Source: Hungatella sp.
Lineage (GTDB): Bacteria; Bacillota; Clostridia; Lachnospirales; Lachnospiraceae
NCBI GenBank assembly: GCA_022795805.1
Contig: JAAWHK010000001.1
Location: 23,063 to 87,062, forward strand
Direction: 5' to 3'
DNA: 64,000 bases
Position numbers and translations under genes: made by a program. The notes below the pieces were generated by a model. It was given only the letters and a program-made list of their open reading frames with translations, did no database searches and was not told the DNA's origin. Positions within the stretch are counted from its first letter, which is position 1. The number at the start of each line of letters is the position of its first letter. Shown here piece by piece: positions 9,069-18,590 of this stretch.

Positions 9069-9656
9069 ATGGACAGAGTCGTATTTTTAGACAGGGACGG
9101 AACGATTAATAAAGAAATTACCTATCTCCACCGTCCCCGGGACCTGGTGATCCTTCCGGGAGTACCCCAGGCTATAAGGATGCTGCGCAGCAGCGGATTT
9201 CGCATAGTTGTGGTGACAAATCAGGCGGGGATCGGGCGGGGGTACTACACCGTGGAGCAGATGCATGCACTTCACCGGCATCTCAATGAACGGCTGAAAG
9301 AGGACGGGGCGGCGATAGACAGTTTTTATTTCTGTCCCCACCATCCGGAACACGGGATCGGGGAGTACAAAAAGACATGCCGCTGCAGAAAACCGGGTAT
9401 AGGGATGTTCGAGGCGGCAGAGCAGAAATATGAGATTGACAGGAGCCGTTCCTTCATGGTCGGAGACAAGCGGATCGATGTTGAGGCGGGCCATAACTAC
9501 GGGGTCACAGGTATCCTCGTGGGCACGGGCTACGGCAGGGAGGAGCGGGAAAAAAGCAGGCAGCTGGGTGAGGAGCCATTTTATGATTTTTACGCGGAAA
9601 CTCTTATGGACGCAGCAGAATACATTATCGGAAAGGAATTTATGTCACATGAATGA
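9069..9656 (+). CDS. gmhB: D-glycero-D-manno-heptose 1,7-bisphosphate 7-phosphatase
   Basis: This HAD-superfamily phosphatase removes the 7-phosphate, giving heptose 1-phosphate for HddC. Motif I is FLDRDGTIN near residues 6-14 and motif II is VVVTNQAG. The family's zinc loop is present as CPHHPEH...CRCRKP, and motif III/IV is the K...GDKRIDVEAG region. The ATG with GGAGAGG ten bases upstream gives 195 residues, the usual length; a TTG and an ATG slightly upstream are too close to or before that ribosome site. The last codons overlap gmhA by eight bases. Confidence 0.92.
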   Translation: MDRVVFLDRDGTINKEITYLHRPRDLVILPGVPQAIRMLRSSGFRIVVVTNQAGIGRGYYTVEQMHALHRHLNERLKEDGAAIDSFYFCPHHPEHGIGEYKKTCRCRKPGIGMFEAAEQKYEIDRSRSFMVGDKRIDVEAGHNYGVTGILVGTGYGREEREKSRQLGEEPFYDFYAETLMDAAEYIIGKEFMSHE

Positions 9657-10284
9657 GTCGGCCTTTGTGAAGGAATTGACAGACAGATACCCACGGCTGG
9701 AACCGGTCGGGGATTCGGTTATGCAGGCGTATGAGATTTTGAAGGAGTGCTTTGCTTTGGGACACAAGCTGCTGGTGGCAGGCAACGGAGGCAGTGCGGC
9801 GGATTCAGAGCACATCGTGGGGGAGCTGATGAAAGGATTTGTAAAGAGGCGCCGGGTCCCTGAGGATGAGGCGCGGCGGATGGAGGCCGTTGACCCGGAG
9901 GCGGGAAAAGAGCTGGCCGCAAAACTTCAGGGAGGCCTTCCGGCCATAGCTCTCACCGGTCATCCGGGGCTGTCCACTGCGTTTTTAAATGATGTGGACG
10001 GGCTGCTGGTGTATGCCCAGCAGGTCTACGGCTACGGGCAGGAGGGGGATGTGTTCATGGGAATCTCCACCTCCGGCAATGCGGCCAATGTCCACTATGC
10101 CGTGGTGGCGGCGAAAGCCAAAGGCATGAAAGTGATCGGTCTGACAGGGAGAGACGGAGGAAAGCTGGGAAAAAACGCAGATGCGGCCATTATCGTCCCG
10201 GAGCAGGAGACGTACAAGATTCAGGAGCTGCACCTGCCGGTTTACCATACATTGTGTCTGATGTTAGAGGAACATTTTTTCTAG
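9649..10284 (+). CDS. gmhA: Sedoheptulose 7-phosphate isomerase
   Basis: This is the first step of heptose synthesis: sedoheptulose 7-phosphate to D-glycero-D-manno-heptopyranose 7-phosphate. The 211 residues form a single SIS domain with the GmhA motif AGNGGSAADSEH near 43-54 and STSGNAANV near 141-149. The longer open frame upstream is a shadow of gmhB; the ATG chosen overlaps the gmhB stop. With HddA, GmhB and HddC it completes the route from the pentose phosphate pool to GDP-heptose in one four-gene block. Confidence 0.92.
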   Translation: MNESAFVKELTDRYPRLEPVGDSVMQAYEILKECFALGHKLLVAGNGGSAADSEHIVGELMKGFVKRRRVPEDEARRMEAVDPEAGKELAAKLQGGLPAIALTGHPGLSTAFLNDVDGLLVYAQQVYGYGQEGDVFMGISTSGNAANVHYAVVAAKAKGMKVIGLTGRDGGKLGKNADAAIIVPEQETYKIQELHLPVYHTLCLMLEEHFF

Positions 10285-10298
10285 AACGGGGATAGATC

Positions 10299-11081
10299 AT
10301 GGGATTTCACACATTCGTTATCTGTGCGTACGGACAGTCGCCCTATCTGGAGGCGTGTATCCGCTCACTGAAAGCGCAGACCGTGCCGTCGGAGATCATC
10401 TGCACCACATCTACATTCAGCCCATGGCTGAAGGGGATTCTGAAAAAGTACAATATCCCCCTTTATGTGAGGGATGGAGAGAGCAATATTCAGGATGACT
10501 GGAACTTTGCGGTGGAGAAGGCTGAGGGACAGTTTGTGACCATCGCCCATCAGGACGATCTGTACGGCAGACATTACGGGGAGGAGCTTCGCAGAGCCTG
10601 TGAGAGGTGGCCGGATATGACCGTGTTTATGAGCGACGCGGTTCTGATAAAGAAGGGAAGGCTGTGCTGGGGAGGAGCCGTGGAGGTAGTGAAGAAGCTT
10701 CTTCGCCTGCCTTGGCGGTTTCCCGGCCTGTGCCACATAAGGGCCGTCAAAGAAAGCGGCCTGCTTCTGGGGAACCCGGTCATGTGTCCTTCGTGCAGCT
10801 ACAAAAAGGACAGGCTTGATCTGCCACTGTTTACCGGCGGATATGATTTTGTGCTGGACTGGGAGTGCATGAGACGGCTGGCCTGTGAGCCGGGGCGGTT
10901 TGTCTGCGTGGAAAAGCCCCTGCTGTACTACAGAGTCCACGACGGAGCCACCACAAAGGCATGCATCAGGGACAGCCGCAGGGAGCGGGAGGAGAGGCAG
11001 ATGTTTGAAAAGATATGGCCGGGAAGGATCACGGACGGGATTATGGTTCTGTACCGCCTGGCTTACAGGAATTATCAGTGA
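10299..11081 (+). CDS. Family 2 glycosyltransferase
   Basis: This is a GT-A fold transferase of 260 residues that would add a sugar to the growing surface glycan in the cytoplasm. It opens with FHTFVICAYGQSPYLEACI, a GT2 start, and has the metal-binding HQDD motif near residues 87-90 plus a late D-W-E motif (DWECMRRL). No membrane segment is seen. The sugar donor is unknown; GDP-heptose is a fair guess because the gene lies directly after gmhA, but that is inference only. Confidence 0.85.
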   Translation: MGFHTFVICAYGQSPYLEACIRSLKAQTVPSEIICTTSTFSPWLKGILKKYNIPLYVRDGESNIQDDWNFAVEKAEGQFVTIAHQDDLYGRHYGEELRRACERWPDMTVFMSDAVLIKKGRLCWGGAVEVVKKLLRLPWRFPGLCHIRAVKESGLLLGNPVMCPSCSYKKDRLDLPLFTGGYDFVLDWECMRRLACEPGRFVCVEKPLLYYRVHDGATTKACIRDSRREREERQMFEKIWPGRITDGIMVLYRLAYRNYQ

Positions 11082-11110
11082 ATTCAGGAGATGTTGGAGG
11101 AAACAGCCGC

Positions 11111-12964
11111 ATGGAGAAAAAGAAAACCGGTATGTGGCAGTACCGATGGAAAGATGAGGTGATCACAGCCGGCCTTCTGCTGGCCTTTGGATTTTTTATC
11201 AACAGAGGAATCGAGATTCGGGGCCTGTTTATGGATGATCTGTATCTGTGGTCCTGCTACGGAGAACAGACGTTCAGGGAATTTGTGTTTCCCACAGGCA
11301 GTACCCGGTTCAGATTTATCTACTACCTGGCGGCCTATCTGGAACTGGGGCTTGTGGGGAACCATGTGACCTGGTTTGTGCCTGTCAATATCGTGCTTAA
11401 CTGTGCCGTCGCTTACACGCTGTGCCGTTTTGCCAGGAGACTTTCCGGCAACCGGATCATCGGTTTCATATGCGGCCTGCTGTATCTTCTGTCCAGAATG
11501 TCCTACTATCAGATATCACAGGTTTACGGGCTTATGGAATCGCTGGCACTGTGGGCGGCCATAGGGATTCTCTACTGCCTCTATCGGTATATCAATGAGC
11601 CGGGACAGGTGCTTGCGTGGTTCAGGGCTGCCAATGTCCTGTACTTTTCGGTGTGCTTTATCCATGAGCGCTATATGGTCCTTTTGCCCCTTCTCTTCCT
11701 GGTCTTGCTGATGAAGAGAAATCGAAAGGCGAGGGAATGGATGACGCCTTTGGGTGTGTTTGCGCTGGTGCAGATAATACGTCTGGTCACCATCGGGACC
11801 GTGCTTCCGGCGGGAACCGGGGGAACGGAGGTTGCAAAGACCCTGAATCTGCATCAGGCCGTGGCCTTTGCCCTTCAGCAGGTACTGTATCTTTTTGGGA
11901 TCAATACGGGAGAGAGCTATCTCAGCGCTTTAAGCTGGCAGGAATCCTCCAGGTGGATAAAGCTTCTGGTGGCAGGCGCTGATGTGCTGATTCTCGCGGT
12001 TATGATTATGTTCATTGTGAAGGTGGTCCGGAGCAAATGGGAGAGGGCGGCTGTTTTGAGGAACTGTCTGCTGTTCTTCCTTTTCATAGGAGCCTGTATC
12101 GCGTGTTCCAGCGTGACCATCCGTGTGGAGGTGCGGTGGGTGTACGTTTCCATGACAGGGGCATGGCTGTGGCTGGCTTACATGTGCGGCGTCATCGCCA
12201 GGCCGGCAGCCGAGAAGGCGGAATCTGTCCACAGGATTCCGGATTACAGAAAGACGCTGATGTGTACCGGCCTTATTCTGGGTTATTTGATTCTGATGAT
12301 TCCGGCAGAGACGTACTACCGCCGCAGATTTTCCAATCTGTACTACTGGAATGCGCAGCAGCAGTATAATTCCCTCGCGGAACAGACCTTTGAGAAGTAC
12401 GGGAACGGTATCTTTGGAAAGAAGATCTATATTTTAAAAAATACGTATGAGGTCAGCGATTTTTACGCGGAGACCTTCTTTAAGGTCTTTGACAGGGACA
12501 GAAAAGCGGAAGGAACGGAGGTGCTCTTCGTCGACAGCATCCGGGACTTCGGCCAGGTGAACAACAATATGCTCATCATCAGGGAGGACCCGGCTTTTCA
12601 TGCGTATCAGGATATTACGGAGGCAGTGCGGACGCTGAAATGCGAACCTGTGTACGGCTACTACCGGGACGGATGGATGGACGAGAGCGCGAAGATACGG
12701 GTTATGGCAGGCAGCAGCGGAATCATACACCTGCAGCTGATGTATCCGGGCGCCATGGAGGGCCATGAGACGGTATCCATCAGCCAGAACGGCCAGCCGG
12801 AGGCAGAGGTGGAGATTCGGGAGAATATTACCCATGTGGAGCTGGAGGCCAGGCCCTACGACATCGTGGAGCTGGATTTTGAGAATAATTTCTATCTGAA
12901 GGACGCACAGGAACAGAGAGGAGAAAAACGATTCTCTATGATGATGCAGATCACTGCGGATTAA
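11111..12964 (+). CDS. Large polytopic membrane protein, GT-C-like
   Basis: The start is the ATG ten bases after GGAGG; the in-frame ATG 32 codons earlier lies in the preceding glycosyltransferase gene. The 617-residue protein has about ten or eleven membrane segments in its first 430 residues and a soluble C-terminal region of about 180. Just after the first membrane segment is FMDDLYLWS, the acidic pair in the first outer loop that is typical of GT-C glycosyltransferases using polyprenyl-phosphate sugars. I infer a role in adding a sugar to the surface glycan outside the membrane. No close family name is recognised. Confidence 0.75.
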   Translation: MEKKKTGMWQYRWKDEVITAGLLLAFGFFINRGIEIRGLFMDDLYLWSCYGEQTFREFVFPTGSTRFRFIYYLAAYLELGLVGNHVTWFVPVNIVLNCAVAYTLCRFARRLSGNRIIGFICGLLYLLSRMSYYQISQVYGLMESLALWAAIGILYCLYRYINEPGQVLAWFRAANVLYFSVCFIHERYMVLLPLLFLVLLMKRNRKAREWMTPLGVFALVQIIRLVTIGTVLPAGTGGTEVAKTLNLHQAVAFALQQVLYLFGINTGESYLSALSWQESSRWIKLLVAGADVLILAVMIMFIVKVVRSKWERAAVLRNCLLFFLFIGACIACSSVTIRVEVRWVYVSMTGAWLWLAYMCGVIARPAAEKAESVHRIPDYRKTLMCTGLILGYLILMIPAETYYRRRFSNLYYWNAQQQYNSLAEQTFEKYGNGIFGKKIYILKNTYEVSDFYAETFFKVFDRDRKAEGTEVLFVDSIRDFGQVNNNMLIIREDPAFHAYQDITEAVRTLKCEPVYGYYRDGWMDESAKIRVMAGSSGIIHLQLMYPGAMEGHETVSISQNGQPEAEVEIRENITHVELEARPYDIVELDFENNFYLKDAQEQRGEKRFSMMMQITAD

Positions 12965-12991
12965 TGCTGCGGACCAGGGAAAAGGAGTTAT

Positions 12992-14359
12992 ATGAAAGCA
13001 GGAAAATGGTGCTATGTTTTGCCGGTTATGGGTGTGGTATTCGGCCTGTGGTACGTGCAGGCGGCTTTTGTGGATGTGGTCTATTCCGACTACATCCGGC
13101 TGGTCAACAGCTATCTGCCCGACGTGTGGAACCCGGACAAATTCTTTGTGGGGGATATCCTGACCCGGATTCCCCTAAACTACGGGGCCAGAATCATCAA
13201 TACGTCGTTCTTTGATTATCGTGTAAGATTTGATCAGATATTGGGTATCCTCTTTTTAGGGATTTCCGCGGCTGAGATAACCGTCTACTGCATAAAAAAG
13301 GAGATCCGGGGTTATTGGATTTGCGTCCTTATGGTTTTGATGTTCAGCCTGAACAAGTGGGAGATGATGATAAATGGCAGCGGGTGGATTCATTTTCTGG
13401 CATTTGCCGGTTTTTACTGGCATTATCTGATCCTGGACCGGGTGTGGGAGGGCAGGGAGAGAAAGGGTGACCATGTGCTGCTTCTGGTGCTTCCCTGGGC
13501 AGTGACCCTGGGGACGGCGGGGCCCTACTGCGGTTCCTACACGGCGGTGCTTCTGCTGGCCTGCGGCCTGCGGATTATTCTGGTGCGCAGGGAAGAGGGG
13601 CGGTGGGAGAGGCGGTATTTTATATACGGGATATCGGCTTTGATTCCGCTTTTTTTGTATATGTGGAGCAGTTCCTTGGCAGAGCCGGAGAAGCTGGGAG
13701 TCGCTCAGGTGCCGCTTCTGACGCAGCTTTTTGATACGCCTGGATTTTTTGTGCGGTTTCTGATCAAATCCTTCTCCTCCATGGCCGTGGGTGTGGAGAG
13801 CGCCCAGGCCGCGTTTGCCGGCAACGGACCATACCTTGTTCTGGGAATCCTGGTCATGGCGGGCTATGCGTTTGCGCTGTGGCTGCAGTGGCGGCACAGA
13901 CTGTATAAAAAAACTGTGTTTCCTTTGATGCTCATATGCGCAGGGGGGATAAACCATCTGCTGGTTATGCTCTCCCGCTGGGTGTTTTTGAGGGAGGACT
14001 ATGGCATGTCCTCCAGATATGCGCTTCAGTTTCAGGCGGGCCTGCTGGGAGTCGTCCTCACATTTGCCCTTGCAGGAGGAATGATCAGGGGCATTTTTGT
14101 AAAAGCGCTGATGACAGTCATGGTGACGGCCGTGCTGGCCGGCAATCTTTATACCACGGCGGAGGAGATGAGAAAGGCGCCGCTGAGAAAAGAGCTTTGC
14201 CAGAGGCGGGCCGAGATAGCCCTGGACTTTGAGAACAGGACAGATGAGGAGCTGAGAGCCAGTTTTGAATACCACATGAGCAGGCCGGAAGGCGGACAGG
14301 AAGTGCGGGCGGCTCTGGAGATTCTGAAAAAACAGCAGTGGAATATTTTCCGACAGTGA
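12992..14359 (+). CDS. Polytopic membrane protein, possibly GT-C-like
   Basis: This 455-residue protein has about ten hydrophobic segments. The ATG has AAAAGGAG upstream at good spacing. After the first membrane helix comes an outer loop with VVYSDYIRL, an acidic motif in the place where GT-C enzymes carry their catalytic aspartate. The last 70 residues are charged and cytoplasmic-looking. It lies between another GT-C-like gene and the CDP-sugar genes. Whether it is a transferase or a polymerase (Wzy-like) cannot be settled from sequence alone. Confidence 0.7.
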   Translation: MKAGKWCYVLPVMGVVFGLWYVQAAFVDVVYSDYIRLVNSYLPDVWNPDKFFVGDILTRIPLNYGARIINTSFFDYRVRFDQILGILFLGISAAEITVYCIKKEIRGYWICVLMVLMFSLNKWEMMINGSGWIHFLAFAGFYWHYLILDRVWEGRERKGDHVLLLVLPWAVTLGTAGPYCGSYTAVLLLACGLRIILVRREEGRWERRYFIYGISALIPLFLYMWSSSLAEPEKLGVAQVPLLTQLFDTPGFFVRFLIKSFSSMAVGVESAQAAFAGNGPYLVLGILVMAGYAFALWLQWRHRLYKKTVFPLMLICAGGINHLLVMLSRWVFLREDYGMSSRYALQFQAGLLGVVLTFALAGGMIRGIFVKALMTVMVTAVLAGNLYTTAEEMRKAPLRKELCQRRAEIALDFENRTDEELRASFEYHMSRPEGGQEVRAALEILKKQQWNIFRQ

Positions 14360-14375
14360 AAAGGAGATAAAACAA

Positions 14376-15152
14376 ATGAAGGTAGTCATCTTAGCCGGAG
14401 GATTCGGCAGCAGGATCAGTGAGCAGAGCCATCTGAAGCCCAAGCCCATGATCGAGATCGGAGAGAAGCCGATTCTGTGGCATATTATGAAATATTATTC
14501 GGAGTTTGGCTTTCATGAGTTTGTTATCTGCCTGGGGTACAAGCAGTATGTGGTGAAGGAGTTTTTTGCGGATTATTTCCTTCACACATCGGATGTGACC
14601 TTTGATCTGGCAGGCAACAAGATGGAGGTTCACAACAACTACGCTGAGCCATGGAAGGTGACTCTGGTGGATACGGGGTTGAACACTATGACCGGCGGGA
14701 GAGTCAAAAGGATCCAGCCGTTTATCGGCCGGGAGCCCTTTATGCTTACCTATGGGGACGGCGTATGCGATGTGGATCTGAGGGCGCTGCTTTCGTTCCA
14801 TGAGGGTCATGGAAAGACGGCCACCATTACCACGGTGAGCCTTGCCCAGATGAAAGGCGTCCTGGATATCGGCGCAGATCACAGGGTGCGGTCTTTCAGA
14901 GAGAAGAAGGAGGCGGACGCCAGCCTGATCAACGGAGGGTTCATGGTTCTGAATCCGGAGATTTTTGATTACCTGGAAGGCGACGACACGGTGTTTGAGC
15001 AGGAACCTTTGCAGAGACTGGCAGCGGAGGGGCAGCTGATGGGATATCATCACAGCGGTTTCTGGCAGTGCATGGACACCCAGCGGGAGATGAAAAAGCT
15101 GGAGGAACTGTGGCAGAGCGGGAATGCCCCGTGGAAGATATGGAAGAATTAG
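14376..15152 (+). CDS. rfbF: Glucose-1-phosphate cytidylyltransferase
   Basis: This enzyme makes CDP-glucose from CTP and glucose 1-phosphate, the first committed step to CDP-linked deoxysugars. The 258 residues begin MKVVILAGGFGSRISEQS, with the RfbF-specific EQSHLKPKPMIEIGEKPILWH arrangement, and contain LTYGDGV, the metal-binding aspartate region. Length and motifs match the family closely. AAAAGGAG precedes the ATG. It is followed by rfbG and rfbH in pathway order. Confidence 0.95.
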   Translation: MKVVILAGGFGSRISEQSHLKPKPMIEIGEKPILWHIMKYYSEFGFHEFVICLGYKQYVVKEFFADYFLHTSDVTFDLAGNKMEVHNNYAEPWKVTLVDTGLNTMTGGRVKRIQPFIGREPFMLTYGDGVCDVDLRALLSFHEGHGKTATITTVSLAQMKGVLDIGADHRVRSFREKKEADASLINGGFMVLNPEIFDYLEGDDTVFEQEPLQRLAAEGQLMGYHHSGFWQCMDTQREMKKLEELWQSGNAPWKIWKN

Positions 15153-15179
15153 ACGGCAGAGCGAGAGGGATAATCATAG

Positions 15180-16256
15180 ATGAAGAATACCTGGGATACA
15201 TTTGAAGAATTTTACAGGGGGAGGAGGGTGCTGGTCACAGGCCATACAGGGTTTAAGGGGTCCTGGCTGAGCCGGATTCTCATGAATATGGGCGCCGTAG
15301 TTACGGGATATGCCAAGGAGCCGCCCACAAGCCCCAACCTGTTCTATGGGGCAGGACTCGACTCCCGGATGAACAGCGTCATAGGCGATATCCGGGATCT
15401 GGAGCATCTGAAGCAGGTTTTTAAACAGACACAGCCGGAGGTTGTGTTTCACCTGGCTGCCCAGCCCATTGTGAGGGATTCCTACAAAGATCCGGTCTGC
15501 ACCTACGAGACCAATGTCATGGGAACCGTTAATATGCTGGAGTGCGTCCGGCTGACCCGGTCGGTAAGGTCCTGTCTCAACGTGACCACGGACAAGGTTT
15601 ATGAAAATAAGGAGTGGGAGTACGGTTACCGGGAGTGCGACAACCTGGACGGCTATGATCCCTACTCCAACAGCAAATCCTGCTCGGAGCTGGTGACCCA
15701 CAGCTATATAAAATCGTTTTTCGGCGATAACCGGTGTCGGGTGTCCACAGCCAGAGCGGGCAATGTCATAGGCGGCGGCGACTTTGCCAATGACCGGATC
15801 ATCCCCGACTGTATCCGGGCGGTGTCGGCGGGGAAGGAGATCATTGTCCGCAACCCCTACTCCGTCCGCCCATACCAGCATGTGCTGGAGCCGCTGTATG
15901 TATATATGCTGATCGCTATGAAGCAGTATGAGGACCCATCCTGCGTGGGATGCTACAATGTGGGACCTGACGACAGAGACTGTGTCACCACGGGAACACT
16001 GGCGGATTTGTTCTGTAAGGAGTGGGGGGACGGGGCCGCATGGGTGAACCGGTATGACGGCGGACCCCATGAGGCCGGTTTCCTGAAACTGGACTGCTCC
16101 AGGATAAAAAATAAGTTCGGATGGCAGCCCCGCATGGATGTGGGCCAGGCCGTAAAGTGGACCGTGATGTGGTCCAGGGCATATCTGGCAGGGGAAGATG
16201 GGATGGAGCTGATGGACGATCAGATCTATAAATTTTTTCAGAGTGAAAGGAAATGA
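15180..16256 (+). CDS. rfbG: CDP-glucose 4,6-dehydratase
   Basis: This short-chain dehydrogenase-type enzyme converts CDP-glucose to CDP-4-keto-6-deoxyglucose, using tightly bound NAD. The 358 residues show the nucleotide fold at VLVTGHTGFKGSWL (near 17-30), the HLAAQP motif, the catalytic Y-x3-K as YDPYSNSKSCSEL, and a family-typical ARAGNVIGGGDFA. It lies 27 bases after rfbF and 3 bases before rfbH, clearly in one transcript. Confidence 0.95.
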   Translation: MKNTWDTFEEFYRGRRVLVTGHTGFKGSWLSRILMNMGAVVTGYAKEPPTSPNLFYGAGLDSRMNSVIGDIRDLEHLKQVFKQTQPEVVFHLAAQPIVRDSYKDPVCTYETNVMGTVNMLECVRLTRSVRSCLNVTTDKVYENKEWEYGYRECDNLDGYDPYSNSKSCSELVTHSYIKSFFGDNRCRVSTARAGNVIGGGDFANDRIIPDCIRAVSAGKEIIVRNPYSVRPYQHVLEPLYVYMLIAMKQYEDPSCVGCYNVGPDDRDCVTTGTLADLFCKEWGDGAAWVNRYDGGPHEAGFLKLDCSRIKNKFGWQPRMDVGQAVKWTVMWSRAYLAGEDGMELMDDQIYKFFQSERK

Positions 16257-16259
16257 TCT

Positions 16260-17606
16260 ATGGCAAAGTTTGAGAATAAAACCGAGGAGCAGGCGAGGCA
16301 GGAAATCCTTGAAATAGTAGGAGAGTACTGTGACCGGTTCCACCAGAAAAAACCGTATGAGGAAGGGGACAGGATTCCCTATGCTTCCAGGGTCTACGAC
16401 AGACATGAGATGGTGAATCTGGTGGACAGCGCCCTGGAGTTCTGGCTCACATCAGGGCGGTACACCGATGAATTCGAAAAGAAGCTGGCAGACTATCTCC
16501 AGGTAAAATTCTGTTCACTGGTTAACTCCGGCTCTTCGGCCAATCTGACGGCGTTCATGGCGCTCACATCGCCGCTTCTGGGAGAACGACAAATAAGAAG
16601 GGGGGATGAGATCATCACGGTGGCGGCAGGATTTCCCACCACGGTGACGCCCATGATTCAGTACGGGGCGGTTCCGGTGTTTGTGGATGTGACGATTCCC
16701 CAATACAATATTGATGTGGACAGGCTGGAGGAGGCTTATTCGGACAGGACGAAGGCTGTGATGCTGGCCCATACCCTGGGCAATCCCTTTGACCTGGCAT
16801 CGGTGAAAGCGTTCTGCGGCAGGCACGGCCTGTGGCTGGTGGAAGATAACTGCGACGCCCTTGGAACCAGATACACCCTTGACGGGGAGGAGAAATTCTC
16901 CGGAACCATAGGGGATATAGGGACCTCCAGCTTTTATCCGCCCCATCATATGACCATGGGGGAGGGAGGAGCGGTGTACACGAACAATCCTCTGCTTCAC
17001 AAGATCATCCGGTCTCTCCGTGACTGGGGACGGGACTGCGTCTGCCCCTCAGGCCACGATAATCTGTGCGGCCACCGATTTGACAGGCAGTACGGGCAGC
17101 TGCCTCTGGGGTACGACCATAAATACGTGTATTCTCACTTCGGATATAATCTGAAGGCTACGGATATGCAGGCAGCCATCGGATGCGCGCAGCTGGATAA
17201 ATTCCCCGGGTTTGTGGAGAGAAGGCGCCATAACTTTGACAGGCTCTATGAGGGGCTTAAGGGAATCAAGGACAAGCTGATCCTTCCCCAGGCGGCTCAA
17301 AATTCCAGGCCAAGCTGGTTTGGATTCCTTATAACCTGCCGGGAGGGAACGGACCGCAATTCGGTGGTGCGGTATATTGAGAGCCAGGGTATCCAGACCA
17401 GGATGCTGTTTGCAGGCAATCTGACCAAACACCCCTGTTTCGATCAGATGAGGGAGGAACAGAAAGGGTACAGGGTCGTGGGAAGCCTTCAGGTGACGGA
17501 CAGGATTATGCGGGACACCTTCTGGGTAGGCGTATACCCGGGCATGACGGATGAGATGATCGACCGTATGGCCAGGGTGATCCGGGAAGCAGCGGGACAG
17601 AGCTGA
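16260..17606 (+). CDS. rfbH: CDP-4-keto-6-deoxyglucose 3-dehydrase (E1)
   Basis: This pyridoxamine-phosphate and [2Fe-2S]-dependent enzyme removes the 3-hydroxyl of CDP-4-keto-6-deoxyglucose. It belongs to the DegT/DnrJ/EryC1 fold, but in the active-site stretch FYPPHHMTMGEGGAV a histidine replaces the usual PLP-binding lysine, the hallmark of E1. A cysteine-rich segment RDCVCPSGHDNLCGHRF fits the family's iron-sulfur ligands. At 448 residues it has the normal length. Its electron-donating partner (E3, RfbI/AscD) and the final 4-keto reductase are not in this window. Confidence 0.94.
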   Translation: MAKFENKTEEQARQEILEIVGEYCDRFHQKKPYEEGDRIPYASRVYDRHEMVNLVDSALEFWLTSGRYTDEFEKKLADYLQVKFCSLVNSGSSANLTAFMALTSPLLGERQIRRGDEIITVAAGFPTTVTPMIQYGAVPVFVDVTIPQYNIDVDRLEEAYSDRTKAVMLAHTLGNPFDLASVKAFCGRHGLWLVEDNCDALGTRYTLDGEEKFSGTIGDIGTSSFYPPHHMTMGEGGAVYTNNPLLHKIIRSLRDWGRDCVCPSGHDNLCGHRFDRQYGQLPLGYDHKYVYSHFGYNLKATDMQAAIGCAQLDKFPGFVERRRHNFDRLYEGLKGIKDKLILPQAAQNSRPSWFGFLITCREGTDRNSVVRYIESQGIQTRMLFAGNLTKHPCFDQMREEQKGYRVVGSLQVTDRIMRDTFWVGVYPGMTDEMIDRMARVIREAAGQS

Positions 17607-17698
17607 GAAGGCCAGGATACAAGTCTGCCGGGAACAGGTGAATCCGTGGACGAAGGCAGGGCGGTTTTACGGACAGAGAACGAACAGGAGGATACACC

Positions 17699-18565
17699 AT
17701 GTCAGAGGAGAAGACAAAGGAGCTTTCCGCTTCCTATGACCTGACTCCGGTGCATCGGGCCAATCTGAGGATCCTAAAAGAGATAGACAGAATCTGCAGA
17801 AAGTACGGGATTGAGTACATGATGGATTCGGGGACCCTTCTGGGGGCGGTGCGCCACCAGGGATTTATACCCTGGGACGATGACGCGGACGTCGCGTTTA
17901 CTAGGGAGAATTATGAGAAATTTGCCAGGGTGGTGAGGAAAGAACTGCCGAAGGGAATGAAACTTCTGGAACCTCACCAGCTGGGAGGGGGAGAGGCGTT
18001 TTACGATTTTACGCCCAGAATCCTTTATATGAACAGCAAAACCCATGAGGACGGAGAGGAGATGGCGTTTTACGGGGGACGGCTGAATCATCTGTGGGTG
18101 GATCTGTTCATCCAGGACGACCTGCCTGAGTGCAGGGTGAAGGCGGCATGGATCAGGGCCCTTCACACGTTTGTGTACGGGCTGGCTATGGGCCACAGAT
18201 ACAGGCTGGATTACTCCAGATACAAAACCCCCGGAAGGATAGCCGTGAAGCTGCTGGCTTCTGCCGGAAAACGAATTTCCATGAAGACCATCCGGAGAAT
18301 GCAGTATGGCCTGGCAGTGCGGTACAACAAGGGACAAAGCCGGATCCGGTATTACAGCAACTATCAGCCAGACTATCTCTGTGTGACCATCGAAAAAGAG
18401 TGGAATCAGGAGACCGTGGATCTGCCCTTTGAGGATACGGTTCTGATGGCGCCCAAAAACTGGGACCAGGTGCTGAAGCAGATTTACGGGGATTATATGC
18501 AGCTGCCCAGGGAGGAGGACAGGGTCCCCACCCATTCGGCCATAGAGATCCAGGTGACAGGATAA
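17699..18565 (+). CDS. LicD-family phosphotransferase
   Basis: LicD proteins transfer a phosphodiester substituent, classically phosphocholine from CDP-choline, onto surface glycans. The 288 residues contain the LicD signature GTLLGAVRHQGFIPWDDD near residues 43-60 followed by DVAF, which holds the metal-binding acidic residues of this nucleotidyltransferase-like fold. The ATG follows AGGAGG. No choline uptake or licABC genes are in the window, so the donor (choline, glycerol or ribitol phosphate) is not known. It suggests that the polysaccharide is decorated with a phosphodiester group. Confidence 0.88.
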   Translation: MSEEKTKELSASYDLTPVHRANLRILKEIDRICRKYGIEYMMDSGTLLGAVRHQGFIPWDDDADVAFTRENYEKFARVVRKELPKGMKLLEPHQLGGGEAFYDFTPRILYMNSKTHEDGEEMAFYGGRLNHLWVDLFIQDDLPECRVKAAWIRALHTFVYGLAMGHRYRLDYSRYKTPGRIAVKLLASAGKRISMKTIRRMQYGLAVRYNKGQSRIRYYSNYQPDYLCVTIEKEWNQETVDLPFEDTVLMAPKNWDQVLKQIYGDYMQLPREEDRVPTHSAIEIQVTG

Positions 18566-18590
18566 CATATAGAAAGGGACCACAAAAGTC

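Noticed and set aside
10365..10940. Long minus-strand open frames inside glycan and metabolic genes
   Set aside because: They mirror GC-rich codon positions of confirmed plus-strand genes and lack ribosome sites and family features.
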